From positions 1-31,805 of the forward strand of contig MDVS01000067.1 of NCBI GenBank assembly GCA_001940645.1: a stretch of 31,805 nucleotides of DNA. Direction: 5' to 3'. Source of the stretch: Candidatus Heimdallarchaeota archaeon LC_3. GTDB lineage: Archaea; Asgardarchaeota; Heimdallarchaeia; Hodarchaeales; LC-3. Positions 8,334 to 16,850 of this stretch are shown here, one piece after another. The notes beneath the pieces are model-generated. The model had not been told where the DNA came from. It ran no database searches and saw nothing but the letters and a program-made list of their open reading frames with translations. Position 1 is the stretch's first letter, and every line of letters starts with the position of its first letter. The translations under genes and the position numbers were made by a program.

Positions 8334-10529
8334 CTAAAATTCTGTAAGTGGTTTTTTCTTTTTACTAGTTTTTAATTGTCTAGGAATGGGAATGAAATCA
8401 TAATAACCTATTTCTTCTAATCTCTTTTCTATTTCGTCCCTAATATCTTGTCTTATAGTTTTATCTATATCTTCTGGATTAGGAGTGCTCTTCAGTAATT
8501 CAAAGATTGTTTCGATCGTTGAATTACCTAATGATGAATCTTTATATGTATTGATTAAATATTCAACTCCTTGAGTTAATTTTTCGTTTCCAAATGTGAA
8601 TTTTCTTCCCATCCCAATAAATCCCATTTTATCTCCCGTATAGTTATTCAATAATTCGGCTATTAACATGGATATGGCCGTATACGTTAATATTTCTTGA
8701 ACTTTTATTTCAGCAAACTCTGGTAGATGAACATACGCATTGTCTATGATAACAGGATGATCGGTCAATGATCTGTGTCCAATAGCACATGACCATAACC
8801 CGTAAAGTAATTCTGATGGTAAATTAGGAATTTTCAATTCTATTTTGATATTTTCTGGTATTAATTCAGACCCACCCTTATCTATTTTAAGATGGATCAT
8901 TTTTGGGGCTGCAACATTAAAACGATCATTTCCTTGTACTGTTATTTCTCCATGTACGTATTTTCTAGTATCATATCTCCAACCTTCATTTAATAATACC
9001 ATTCGTTTGAAATTTACTGATTCTCCCTCGAAAATAAAATTCAATGATTCGTGATCAGTATTAATATTTGGGGTATATTTCCAGATCGTAAACGAAATGG
9101 GTTTCTTTTTACTAACATCGTGAAACTTATCACCAGAGAAGACTTCTCCATATAAAAATTCAAAGTTCTTCAATATTTGAGTCAAAAGTTTATTATATCG
9201 TAATCTACCACAAAAAATACCAAATGGAGAGAAAAAAGCCAAATATCCTTTTCCTAGAGTCTTTATAGTTTCAATCATTTTTGCGATTGCAGGTATCACC
9301 AAATCTCCTTTACCATATAGTTCATCTAAACCTCCATAGTCAATCTTTATTTTTCTACTTATACTTTGCTTTTCATTTTTTTTCATTGCTAACCAATTCG
9401 TTGCCGATGTGCCAAATGGAGGATTAGAATATACAAGAATCGGTTTTTTCGCGCTTTTGGGGATAGACCATTCATCAATAATTTCATTTATTGGTGTGAG
9501 AATGAAATCTCTAGCAAAAAAGGTTATTTTGTTTCCCGCGAGCTTCTTATGCAATAAATCAATATGACCTTTACTGATATCATTGACTGTCATTTCTATG
9601 TTATAAAGAAGAAAAGGCTCAATGAGTGATCCTCCTCCAACATACGGTTCTAAAATAAAATCAGGATCGACATATTCCATGATGTATCTTGATGTAATGA
9701 TTCCAACATCTTCTTGAGTGAAATATTTTCCCTTCTGGCGACGAATTTTTGTTGGTGTTAGTTTATCAATCTCATGCAAGACTCCTGTTACATCATCCCG
9801 TTTAATTCTTGAGGATTCAATCAATTGCTTATCATGTATATTCCTAATAGGTCTATAATCAGGACTAAATGATGGTAATATTTTTCCCTTTCTTCTAACT
9901 TTCCTTTCATCATCATTAATATAAAATTTACCATTATTAATATCGATTAGGTATCCCTGATTATTTACTTTTATCTCACTGTTATTTGCGTACAAGTTAG
10001 CTATATAAGGAAGAAATCGAGCTGGATTTATTAAATATTTATCAAAGATTATTTTAAAATAATAATAATTATTTGGAGTAATAAATAAATGCTTTTTTGG
10101 ATTTTCTAGATCCAATTCTCCGTTATATGTATAAATTGAATAATGATTTCCTAATAATTTGAATCCTTCATCGTCGAATAATTTCTTTCGCGCTTTTGAT
10201 GGGGGAATTTCTAAGGTTGGATCGATTTTTCTAGCGAATTTGTCTATAGATTGAATATTTGGGGGTTTATAAAATCTTATTTCATATGAGTTTGCTAGAC
10301 CTATATAACTGACATCACTGATTTTTTCTTTTGCGATTCCATATAATAATTGAGAAGGAGCAAATTCATCTAGTTTGACCTCTACATATATGTTTTTGAC
10401 CTTATCTATCAAATCACAAAATTCCCCTCCTTTTGTCTGCTCGAAATTAAATCCAAATTTATTTAATTTTCCGGCTATTTTTCTTTGAAGATCGTACTCA
10501 TCATCATATATTATTGCGTTATTGTTCAT
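8334..10529 (-). CDS. PD-(D/E)XK nuclease fused to N6-adenine DNA methyltransferase
   Basis: 731 residues, ATG start with AGGGGATG just upstream. Residues 1-90 form a PD-(D/E)XK-like fold: Glu11, CDLI with Asp39, then VEVK with Glu50 and Lys52, followed by a helix (APSQLLYGIA). Residues 258-480 are a class-I methyltransferase: a KGKYFTQEDVG motif-X-like segment (266-275), motif I EPYVGGGS (294-301), acidic VNDIS (Asp317) and motif IV SNPPFGTS (368-375), which marks gamma-type N6-adenine enzymes. The order nuclease, linker, methyltransferase and C-terminal region (about 530-700, presumably target recognition) resembles type IIG restriction-modification enzymes. It would methylate and perhaps cut the same site. 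It converges on the MCM-like operon with only 35 bases between stops. The methyltransferase call is strong, the active nuclease less so. Confidence 0.85.
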   Translation of the reverse strand: MNNNAIIYDDEYDLQRKIAGKLNKFGFNFEQTKGGEFCDLIDKVKNIYVEVKLDEFAPSQLLYGIAKEKISDVSYIGLANSYEIRFYKPPNIQSIDKFARKIDPTLEIPPSKARKKLFDDEGFKLLGNHYSIYTYNGELDLENPKKHLFITPNNYYYFKIIFDKYLINPARFLPYIANLYANNSEIKVNNQGYLIDINNGKFYINDDERKVRRKGKILPSFSPDYRPIRNIHDKQLIESSRIKRDDVTGVLHEIDKLTPTKIRRQKGKYFTQEDVGIITSRYIMEYVDPDFILEPYVGGGSLIEPFLLYNIEMTVNDISKGHIDLLHKKLAGNKITFFARDFILTPINEIIDEWSIPKSAKKPILVYSNPPFGTSATNWLAMKKNEKQSISRKIKIDYGGLDELYGKGDLVIPAIAKMIETIKTLGKGYLAFFSPFGIFCGRLRYNKLLTQILKNFEFLYGEVFSGDKFHDVSKKKPISFTIWKYTPNINTDHESLNFIFEGESVNFKRMVLLNEGWRYDTRKYVHGEITVQGNDRFNVAAPKMIHLKIDKGGSELIPENIKIELKIPNLPSELLYGLWSCAIGHRSLTDHPVIIDNAYVHLPEFAEIKVQEILTYTAISMLIAELLNNYTGDKMGFIGMGRKFTFGNEKLTQGVEYLINTYKDSSLGNSTIETIFELLKSTPNPEDIDKTIRQDIRDEIEKRLEEIGYYDFIPIPRQLKTSKKKKPLTEF

Positions 10530-10798
10530 TACATCCCCTAATTATATAGAATAATAATTTCTTTAAAAGTCATGACCATTATTTTCATGAGAAGTACAAA
10601 GTTGATTAGTTCTTCTTCTGAAGTGATGGAGTCTTGACGATTTAACTAGACGATGTAATTGTTTATGATGATTCAAGAGTTATAAAAAAGGTGTTGATCA
10701 TTCTTGATAAAGTGGGAATTAATTGAAAAAATAAAATATGAGAAATCAATCTAAGAGAAATAGAATTCAAACCTGTATTACCTTTATATTCTAGTAGG

Positions 10799-11344
10799 GT
10801 GTTACCTAATGGTACGGAAATTCCACCTACGCCAAATAGAATTCAGACTCTTGGAATATGGGGTGAAAAGTTAGCATTTTATTATTTGAAGAAAAAATAT
10901 AATGTCTTTACTAACAATAAATTGAAATTTGATATTAAAAAAGATTCAGAATGGAAAAATAAATTTCTAATGACTGAATATTTTAATCCTTTTAATACTT
11001 TAATTTTTAATAAAATGGAGAATCAATTAAATAGTTTTTTCAATCCTTTTAAGAAAGAATTCTTTACAATTAAAGATAAATTAATAACTAAAGGTCAAAT
11101 CGATTTTTTTTGCAAATCCAAAGACATCCCAATTTCATTTTATATAATTGAAGTGAAATCGTCAGATATCAATTGTGAAAAGCATGATATTAGAGGAAAA
11201 ATCGGTTTGGGAGAAAAACAGAGAAAATATTATTCATCCTTAAACAGAATAGTTGAATTCCTTCATATTCATTTCTTGAAAGTGAATTTTTGCAAAGATT
11301 GTGACAAAATATTTCTTTGGGAATTAAACTTAACTCTAAAATAA
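10799..11344 (+). CDS. Stand-alone PD-(D/E)XK nuclease-like protein
   Basis: 181 residues from GTG. The pattern is a first helix with Glu23 (LGIWGEKLAFYYLKKKYNV), then GQIDFF (Asp102), then FYIIEVKSS (Glu118, Lys120), then a helix with Gln141 (GLGEKQRKYY). This is the E...D...E-x-K...Q layout of Holliday-junction resolvase, YraN and restriction-type nucleases. An insert of some 60 residues rich in Phe, Asn and Lys lies between the first helix and the Asp. The frame is open upstream to 10742 without a standard start, so a longer protein is possible. It is transcribed away from the methyltransferase fusion across 269 bases. Substrate unknown. Confidence 0.65.
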   Translation: MLPNGTEIPPTPNRIQTLGIWGEKLAFYYLKKKYNVFTNNKLKFDIKKDSEWKNKFLMTEYFNPFNTLIFNKMENQLNSFFNPFKKEFFTIKDKLITKGQIDFFCKSKDIPISFYIIEVKSSDINCEKHDIRGKIGLGEKQRKYYSSLNRIVEFLHIHFLKVNFCKDCDKIFLWELNLTLK

Positions 11345-11450
11345 AATAATTAGATAAAAGTCAATTTTGATACTTGTAGTGATAGCAACACTTTCTCCTC
11401 AGTAAAACAATTTTTAAACTAGTAATGTCCGTTCCTCTTAGTGATTTACC

Positions 11451-11975
11451 ATGAGGGGAACTTATCATTTATCACTATCATTAGTTATAGGTTTAGCTAT
11501 TTTTTTTCCTTTGATATCTCTTGGTACAGAAGGTTTACTTCCTACATTTTTATCATTACTATTTATACTAACCATTCTATGGGGAAGTTTAGTTCCGGAT
11601 GTGGATACTTCAGGACACAGCAAAATATTTTATAATTACCCAACAGTAGCGAATTTTTTCAAATTTGGAATTTATAAACCACTAGCAACAATATTGAAAG
11701 AAGAAAAGCATAGAGGATTCATGCACTCTTTAGAAGGAGCAATTTTAACTGTTGGGTTATTCTTAGGATATATTTTATTAGGATTAACAGGTGTAGGCGT
11801 GGTCTTAATCATTTATCCTCCAATAATTGAAAGTTTGGTTACCAGTTTTGGAAATGTTGAGGGTATGATAATAGATATTTACTATATTTTAGCAGCATTA
11901 TTCATTGTAGGATTAGGGTTATTTATAGGAATAATATTACATTTATTTGAAGATTCAATAAAAAGACTCACCTGA
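11451..11975 (+). CDS. YdjM/DUF457-like membrane-bound metal hydrolase relative
   Basis: 174 residues, ATG start with AGTGAT 5 bases upstream. The metal-ligand motifs of the YdjM-like family are in order: His6 near the N-terminus, SLVPDVDTSGHS with Asp50 and Asp52, HRGFMHS with His87 and His92, and HLFEDS with His164 and Asp168. Four or more hydrophobic helices (about 8-24, 30-47, 95-122, 143-163) surround them. Family members are inner-membrane proteins of poorly known activity, thought to be metal-dependent hydrolases. The protein ends soon after the last motif, where relatives often have another helix, so it is a short version. It stands alone on the plus strand. Confidence 0.75.
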   Translation: MRGTYHLSLSLVIGLAIFFPLISLGTEGLLPTFLSLLFILTILWGSLVPDVDTSGHSKIFYNYPTVANFFKFGIYKPLATILKEEKHRGFMHSLEGAILTVGLFLGYILLGLTGVGVVLIIYPPIIESLVTSFGNVEGMIIDIYYILAALFIVGLGLFIGIILHLFEDSIKRLT

Positions 11976-12077
11976 TTCAAGAAGTCCTAGTGATTAAGTC
12001 ATTAGCACTAAGTCTTTAACTTTTATTATTTACCAATCTCTTGATTCAGTAATTACTAAATTTTCTATCTCGTTTTC

Positions 12078-12239
12078 TTAAAAGTCTTTAAAAAAACCAG
12101 AGAGAGCTTCCAAAAAAGCATCTTCAATAGATTCTCTGGGATAAGTACTCCTATAACCATTTACTTCAAGATTAGTTACACCCGAAAAAGACTTACCTCT
12201 TATATCAGGATATGATTCTACTTTTATTTTGAGTAAATT
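12078..12239 (-). other. In-frame continuation of the zinc-ribbon gene beyond TGA
   Basis: Reading on after the TGA at 12240, the same frame stays open to TAA at 12078 and encodes NLLKIKVESYPDIRGKSF, then a stretch ending ESIEDAFLEALSGFFKDF. The composition (Gly, Pro, Arg, mixed strands and an amphipathic final helix) looks like a genuine small domain. The TGA could be a nonsense mutation (CGA to TGA is one change), a sequencing error or a readthrough stop. TGA is a normal stop elsewhere here, for example after the ABC ATPase at 25480, so a changed genetic code is unlikely. Confidence 0.5.
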
Positions 12240-12566
12240 TCAAAGTTCTGTTCTTTCTCCACATTGACTACAGAACACATCTGTTACCTCAATTACTGAA
12301 TTACATTGAGCACACGATTCTTTTGTTGAATCCGGTTCAGTTAGTGCTTCCAAATTTCCAATTTGTAATTCTTCTAATAATTGATCAGATACGCATTTTC
12401 CACACCATAGTAAATATGGATCAAAATTCCTTTCAATAAGTTCATCCTTCAAATCTAATGAATTTATTAATGAAACTGGCCCAGTTATTCTGTGATCGTC
12501 ACAAATTCCTCTCCCACAGTATTTACAAATTCCACTACTTACCTTTCTACAAAAATGACACTTCAA
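12240..12566 (-). CDS. Multi-zinc-ribbon protein, ends at an in-frame TGA
   Basis: 108 residues from TTG, with AAGGT upstream. Three Cys/His clusters are visible: Cys3, Cys6, Cys14, Cys17, Cys22, His25 (a B-box or AN1-like cross-brace spacing), Cys55 and Cys58, and a C-terminal ribbon Cys85, Cys88, Cys99, Cys102. Such proteins are usually adaptors rather than enzymes. The TGA at 12242-12240 is followed in the same frame by 53 protein-like codons (see the next entry), so the gene may have been longer. No partner gene is obvious; neighbours are on other strands or separated by over 100 bases. Confidence 0.6.
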   Translation of the reverse strand: MKCHFCRKVSSGICKYCGRGICDDHRITGPVSLINSLDLKDELIERNFDPYLLWCGKCVSDQLLEELQIGNLEALTEPDSTKESCAQCNSVIEVTDVFCSQCGERTEL

Positions 12567-12669
12567 ATAAATTACCTTGTGATTTTATTCATAGTTGTTT
12601 TTTAACAATACAAAAAGGAAGTTGAAAATTATACCTTTTTTTGCTATCAAGTAATTCTTCTAGCTTTTT

Positions 12670-13356
12670 CTAAACTTTTTTGAATTTTCTTCTAATTATA
12701 ATTACTATAACTGGAAATAAAAGAAAAATTGTAAAACTTTGACTAAAACTAATGGTAGATGTTTTTGTAAGGGAAAATTCTTTAACAATATTAAATAGGT
12801 ATGTTTTATAGAATAACATAGCTTCTATTACTTTCGTATCCTGAGGTACAGACCTATCGTTTGCTCCTCCATACCGAAATAATTCGTTCGAGGAAGAATT
12901 ATATACTGATCCATTAACAAGTGTGATAAATAGGTTTTCATATGTTTCTGGCGCATCAGTGACAGTCCAAGGTAGGTTGGTGATATTATAGTCCCAAGAA
13001 TTTATTTCCATAATTGGAACAAGTAACGCATCCCAATCTTCTATTACATTAATAAGAGTTGAATCAAATTCCCTTTGATAAGGTCTTACTGATTCTAACC
13101 AACCCTCGTTTACAAATATTTCATATTTAACTCTCACAGAACTATTTTCGAATAACCATCCCTGAAAAATCGAATAACCCACCCAATGAGAAGACCAATG
13201 ATATTTATAGTAAATTGACTTTATTTCTTTCTCATTTAAATTGGATTCAATCTCATTATCAGCATATTGAAAAACACCAGATGATAGAGTAAAAAATTTC
13301 AGAGTAAATAACATAATAAATAAAAAAATCAAATATTTGAATCTTAAATTTATCAT
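12670..13356 (-). CDS. Secreted or surface protein with N- and C-terminal TM anchors
   Basis: About 228 residues from the ATG at 13356 (a TTG three codons earlier, at 13365, is possible). An N-terminal hydrophobic segment (YLIFLFIMLFTLKFFTL) acts as signal or anchor. A roughly 170-residue Trp/Tyr/Asn-rich exposed region with several N-x-S/T sites follows. The C-terminus is a hydrophobic helix (FTIFLLFPVIVIIIRR) and a basic tail, RRKFKKV. This layout suits a type-I archaeal surface protein. The exposed domain is not recognised. Confidence 0.6.
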   Translation of the reverse strand: MINLRFKYLIFLFIMLFTLKFFTLSSGVFQYADNEIESNLNEKEIKSIYYKYHWSSHWVGYSIFQGWLFENSSVRVKYEIFVNEGWLESVRPYQREFDSTLINVIEDWDALLVPIMEINSWDYNITNLPWTVTDAPETYENLFITLVNGSVYNSSSNELFRYGGANDRSVPQDTKVIEAMLFYKTYLFNIVKEFSLTKTSTISFSQSFTIFLLFPVIVIIIRRKFKKV

Positions 13357-13543
13357 TTTCGACAATTATTTCATTTTTGAATTTAATAAGCCTTTTGTCT
13401 AAGGAAATAGAAAATATAAATTCATTTTTGAATTCACAAAACATTGATTTTGGTCTCGAATACTTGACTTTTCTCTGAACCTACTGAGGCATTGGAGAGT
13501 TTATTACTACCAAAAGCAATCAAATAATGACAATGTTCTGTTA

Positions 13544-13801
13544 TTATTCTTCCTTCTTTACTAATTTATTCCATTCAGAATCATCAAGTTCTTCCCCCCA
13601 TTTTTTTGCAATAAATTCCTCTAATTTTTCTTCAGCTCTATTTAATCCTTGCGATTTAGCAGTAGTCAACAGCAATAATTGCTTAATTTCTACTACTTCT
13701 TTCTGTATCTGATTGAGTGTTGTTACCACAATAGCAATACTAACTAATATTCCGATAAATATTAGTAATCCAACTATTTCGAGAATTTGAATAATTTGCA
13801 T
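13544..13801 (-). CDS. Small single-TM protein with charged helical tail
   Basis: 85 residues from the ATG at 13801, preferred over the TTG at 13819 because GTGAG lies about 8 bases before it. One membrane helix (IVGLLIFIGILVSIAIVVTT) is followed by a heptad-like region (LNQIQKEVVEIKQLLLL) and a charged C-terminus ending KKWGEELDDSEWNKLVKKEE. This is typical of short membrane-anchored coiled-coil or SHOCT-like proteins. It lies upstream of the surface protein on the same strand with a 187-base gap, so co-transcription is uncertain. Confidence 0.55.
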   Translation of the reverse strand: MQIIQILEIVGLLIFIGILVSIAIVVTTLNQIQKEVVEIKQLLLLTTAKSQGLNRAEEKLEEFIAKKWGEELDDSEWNKLVKKEE

Positions 13802-13940
13802 AGTTTTACTCACTGCCAAAAAAAATATAACTTAATCTAATCAATGCTCCATGTATGGTTCATCCAATACTTCAGGGAACATTTTTGTTATGTCATGACT
13901 GAAGTTTTGGTGAATATTTAAATATTTAGAAGAATAATTT

Positions 13941-15851
13941 TCAGTTATAAAATTGCTTTCTGAGTCTTTTTTGTTTTTCTATGAACGAATCACTCATAAT
14001 TGATCCATTTTCTAGATATTGTTTAATAAAATCATGTTCACGATATTGAAGATAAATACCATTGAGGGGCTCTTTTTCCATAAATCTATAAAAGTCCTGT
14101 GTAATAATTTCATAAATATCTGAATAATATTCATACATGAATTGTGCTACGTTATGGGGTATTGATCTGGTTGTAATAGCTACTGCATAACTATCACTAC
14201 CTGTTTCAATTAAATGTATGCGATTCTTCACTTTTTCCTGATTTTTCTTCAGATTATATAGTTCCCAGGTAAATGTATCAGTGTATCCAATTCCGTTGGT
14301 TGAATTTTCAATAACTGATTCCCGCACATCTTTTATAATTTCTTTCATAATTTCTTCTGTTGTTTCTGTTTGTTTGTTATTGGTATAATTTCCTTTCAAA
14401 TCGCTTATTAAACAGTTTATTATTTCCTCATTGATAAGAGATCTGTATTCATACATTGGATGATCGATATAGTCAAAGATCATTTCTTTAATATATTGTT
14501 CACCAAATACGTCAAATGCTGAGATTTTAAAATCCATTATCAAACATAATCTTTGAATTATGAATGGATTAAGTGCAGTTTTCCAATCAACAGAATTGAA
14601 TACTATATTTAATTTTTCTAAAGATTGAGGAAGATCAAAGGGATTGTCCCTAATATACTCTTTTTCCCAGATTTTGAAGTCGAAATTGTATATTTTTTTT
14701 TGTTCTTCTTCTGGTAGATAATAGTTTTTTATCCAATTCTCTAAATTTTCTTGTAATTGCCCAATAGCGTTTGAATCAATTTCGAAATGCTTTTTAAATT
14801 TTAATTCGTTGCAACAACCATATCCAGGAGCATCTTGTTTAAAATCAAGCTTTTTCTCTATAAAATGTCTTTTATATCGATATTGCAATCTTCCTATAGG
14901 AATGTTTGTGAACATTGCCATTATTTGTAGAGTTAGGAATCCTCCTTCCCGCTCCCATTTTTTTGAAATCAATTTATCTGCTTCTAACAGGATACCAATA
15001 ACAATTATCTGTTCATTTTTTTCGGTTGCCATAGATAAATAATTTCGATCAAATTTCAACAGAGTCTCTATTAAATGTCCTCTAACATAATTTTTTAAGT
15101 AATTAATATATTCTTGGATCTTTTCTGATTTATTATTGAAATAATCATCATTTCTAGTTTTGAATTCTTGATTAATAAACATTTTATCTAGTAATTCTTT
15201 GAGATAATCACGATCTCCTAGCTGGATAATTTCAATACCAGAAAAATGTTCAGAAATATTAGAAACGTCGTAAATTTTGTTTTGAGTAATGTTCAATTGT
15301 TGTAATGTTCGTAGGTCTTTGATCGAATCTGATAATTTCTCCAAACCATTGTTTGAAATGTTCAAATGTGTTAGATTTTGTAGTTTTGTTACCAACTCAG
15401 GAATTTTTTTCAAACCATTTGCCTGTAAGTTGAGATATCTCAAGTATTTTAATTGCAATAATTCCTCTGGTAAGCCTATTGTGTTTATTCCTAGAGCTGA
15501 TAAATCAATTCCAATAATTTTATTATTTTGAACCTCTATATATCTTGAACTAAGTATTATCTTTGTTTTTTCTGCTATAGTAGTAATAATTTCTTGTTCT
15601 TCCTCATTGAGAGTATTTTTTATCCATGCATAAAAGGGATCAATAGATAATCGAAAGAATGGTTCTTCCTGATCCCTTTCATATTCCCCTTTTAGATTAA
15701 AATAAGATAATTTCTCTAATTTATTGAATAATGTCTTTCCTCCTTTTTCTGATACATTGTAGTATTTATTAAATTCTTGTAAGCTTAATCTTAAATTTCC
15801 TCCAGAATGGATAAATTCCTGTTCAATTTTATATAAATCTAAAGGATTCAT
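13941..15851 (-). CDS. Leucine-rich-repeat protein with novel C-terminal domain
   Basis: 636 residues, ATG start with GTGAT 3 bases upstream. Residues 1-100 are helical, possibly HTH-like. Residues 112-212 hold about four leucine-rich repeats (LKYLRYLNLQANGLKKIP, LQNLTHLNISNNGLEKL, and so on), a protein-protein recognition surface. From about 340 to the end the protein resembles the 296-residue product of 16851-17741: a Cys-Cys pair (346-347), LNPFIIQRLCLIMDF (427-441), RIHLIETGSDSYAVAIT (544-560), an IPHNVAQFMYEYYS block and the tail DSFIEKQKRLRKQF. It is the last gene of a three-gene operon, 16 bases after the CPBP protease gene. Function unknown; LRR sensing coupled to a membrane protease is a reasonable inference. 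Confidence 0.8.
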   Translation of the reverse strand: MNPLDLYKIEQEFIHSGGNLRLSLQEFNKYYNVSEKGGKTLFNKLEKLSYFNLKGEYERDQEEPFFRLSIDPFYAWIKNTLNEEEQEIITTIAEKTKIILSSRYIEVQNNKIIGIDLSALGINTIGLPEELLQLKYLRYLNLQANGLKKIPELVTKLQNLTHLNISNNGLEKLSDSIKDLRTLQQLNITQNKIYDVSNISEHFSGIEIIQLGDRDYLKELLDKMFINQEFKTRNDDYFNNKSEKIQEYINYLKNYVRGHLIETLLKFDRNYLSMATEKNEQIIVIGILLEADKLISKKWEREGGFLTLQIMAMFTNIPIGRLQYRYKRHFIEKKLDFKQDAPGYGCCNELKFKKHFEIDSNAIGQLQENLENWIKNYYLPEEEQKKIYNFDFKIWEKEYIRDNPFDLPQSLEKLNIVFNSVDWKTALNPFIIQRLCLIMDFKISAFDVFGEQYIKEMIFDYIDHPMYEYRSLINEEIINCLISDLKGNYTNNKQTETTEEIMKEIIKDVRESVIENSTNGIGYTDTFTWELYNLKKNQEKVKNRIHLIETGSDSYAVAITTRSIPHNVAQFMYEYYSDIYEIITQDFYRFMEKEPLNGIYLQYREHDFIKQYLENGSIMSDSFIEKQKRLRKQFYN

Positions 15852-15867
15852 TCAATCACAATTTTAT

Positions 15868-16845
15868 TTAATTTACCAATTTATAGCCACATTTGTCACA
15901 ATAATTCAAATTTTGGCCTGGACAACCACAATTACCACAAAATAGTGATATAGGCTGATTTGTATCTTGTTTTGGTGATCGATCATTCGATCTTTTAAGA
16001 AATAATGCTATTAAATGAACTATAAAGATGATTAGAAAAATATATGACGAAAGGATAGCACTTGATGTTTGAATTGATCCTATATTATCAAAAAAGTTAC
16101 GTAACTGATTGCTAAAGACTATAAAAAGAATAGAAAGTAAATACACTGATGTTATCATAACATTAACGATTTTTGGATATAAATTTTTATTCATCAGTAA
16201 TTCCAAGAATAAAAAAGTTCCTAAATAACAAATTAGGATGAGAATTTGAAACAAAAAAAATGCAATAACGTAAATATAAAAATCCAAAATATCAATTCCA
16301 CGTAGAAGAAAGGTAAATAGATTCCACTCAGCATGCAACAGAATCGAAGCAAGCAATCCAAATTTGAAAACTGCCATTATCAAAAGTATTCCATGAAGAA
16401 ATACTATAATGGGATATGTTTCCCCATATGATCTGTGACTATTGGCCCAAAAAAAATTTACAAACAAAAAAATAAGGCCAACAATAATGAACATCTTAGA
16501 AGGTTCAGTTTCCACACCATGAAACATCCTTTGAAATTCGAGTTTTAAAGTCTTGAATGTATCATCGTTTTTTTGATTGAAATAATAAATTAATGGAAAA
16601 ATAACAGAAAAAATTACTAAAACGAAGAGAGATCGAAAAAAGAATTCTTCAAGGAAAGGAGCGATAATAACTATATCTAAAAATCTGGTAGTGACATTAT
16701 TCCATTGAAAAGGACTCTCAATGTAATAGTTTAGGTAAATAAAAAAAGAAACAATAGAAAAAATCACAAACATGACTATAAATGGTTTGTAAATTCGTGA
16801 GAATCTAGGAAATTGCTGGAGTGAAGGTTTATTAGAGAAAATCAT
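15868..16845 (-). CDS. CPBP (Rce1-like) intramembrane protease with C-terminal zinc ribbon
   Basis: 325 residues. The ribosome site AGGTAA overlaps the stop of the preceding gene. About eight membrane helices. CPBP motifs are present: Glu66-Glu67-x-x-x-Arg71 (EEFFFR), a second motif with His137 (FFWANSHRS) and a third HAEWN (His171, Asn175). These are the catalytic residues of CAAX-prenyl-protease and bacteriocin-processing relatives. The C-terminus adds a zinc ribbon (Cys303, Cys306, Cys316, Cys319), placed on the cytosolic side. The gene sits between two genes that share a novel domain, which points to a common pathway. The substrate is unknown; neither neighbour ends in a CAAX box. Confidence 0.82.
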   Translation of the reverse strand: MIFSNKPSLQQFPRFSRIYKPFIVMFVIFSIVSFFIYLNYYIESPFQWNNVTTRFLDIVIIAPFLEEFFFRSLFVLVIFSVIFPLIYYFNQKNDDTFKTLKLEFQRMFHGVETEPSKMFIIVGLIFLFVNFFWANSHRSYGETYPIIVFLHGILLIMAVFKFGLLASILLHAEWNLFTFLLRGIDILDFYIYVIAFFLFQILILICYLGTFLFLELLMNKNLYPKIVNVMITSVYLLSILFIVFSNQLRNFFDNIGSIQTSSAILSSYIFLIIFIVHLIALFLKRSNDRSPKQDTNQPISLFCGNCGCPGQNLNYCDKCGYKLVN

Positions 16846-16850
16846 AAAAT

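Noticed and set aside
11441..11635. 64-codon frame overlapping the YdjM-like gene
   Set aside because: Same strand, shifted frame, no motifs; the overlapping frame carries all metal-ligand motifs and a ribosome site.
14809..15531. Plus-strand open frames at 14809-15042 and 15289-15531
   Set aside because: They lie wholly inside the LRR gene on the other strand, and their composition mirrors its codons.
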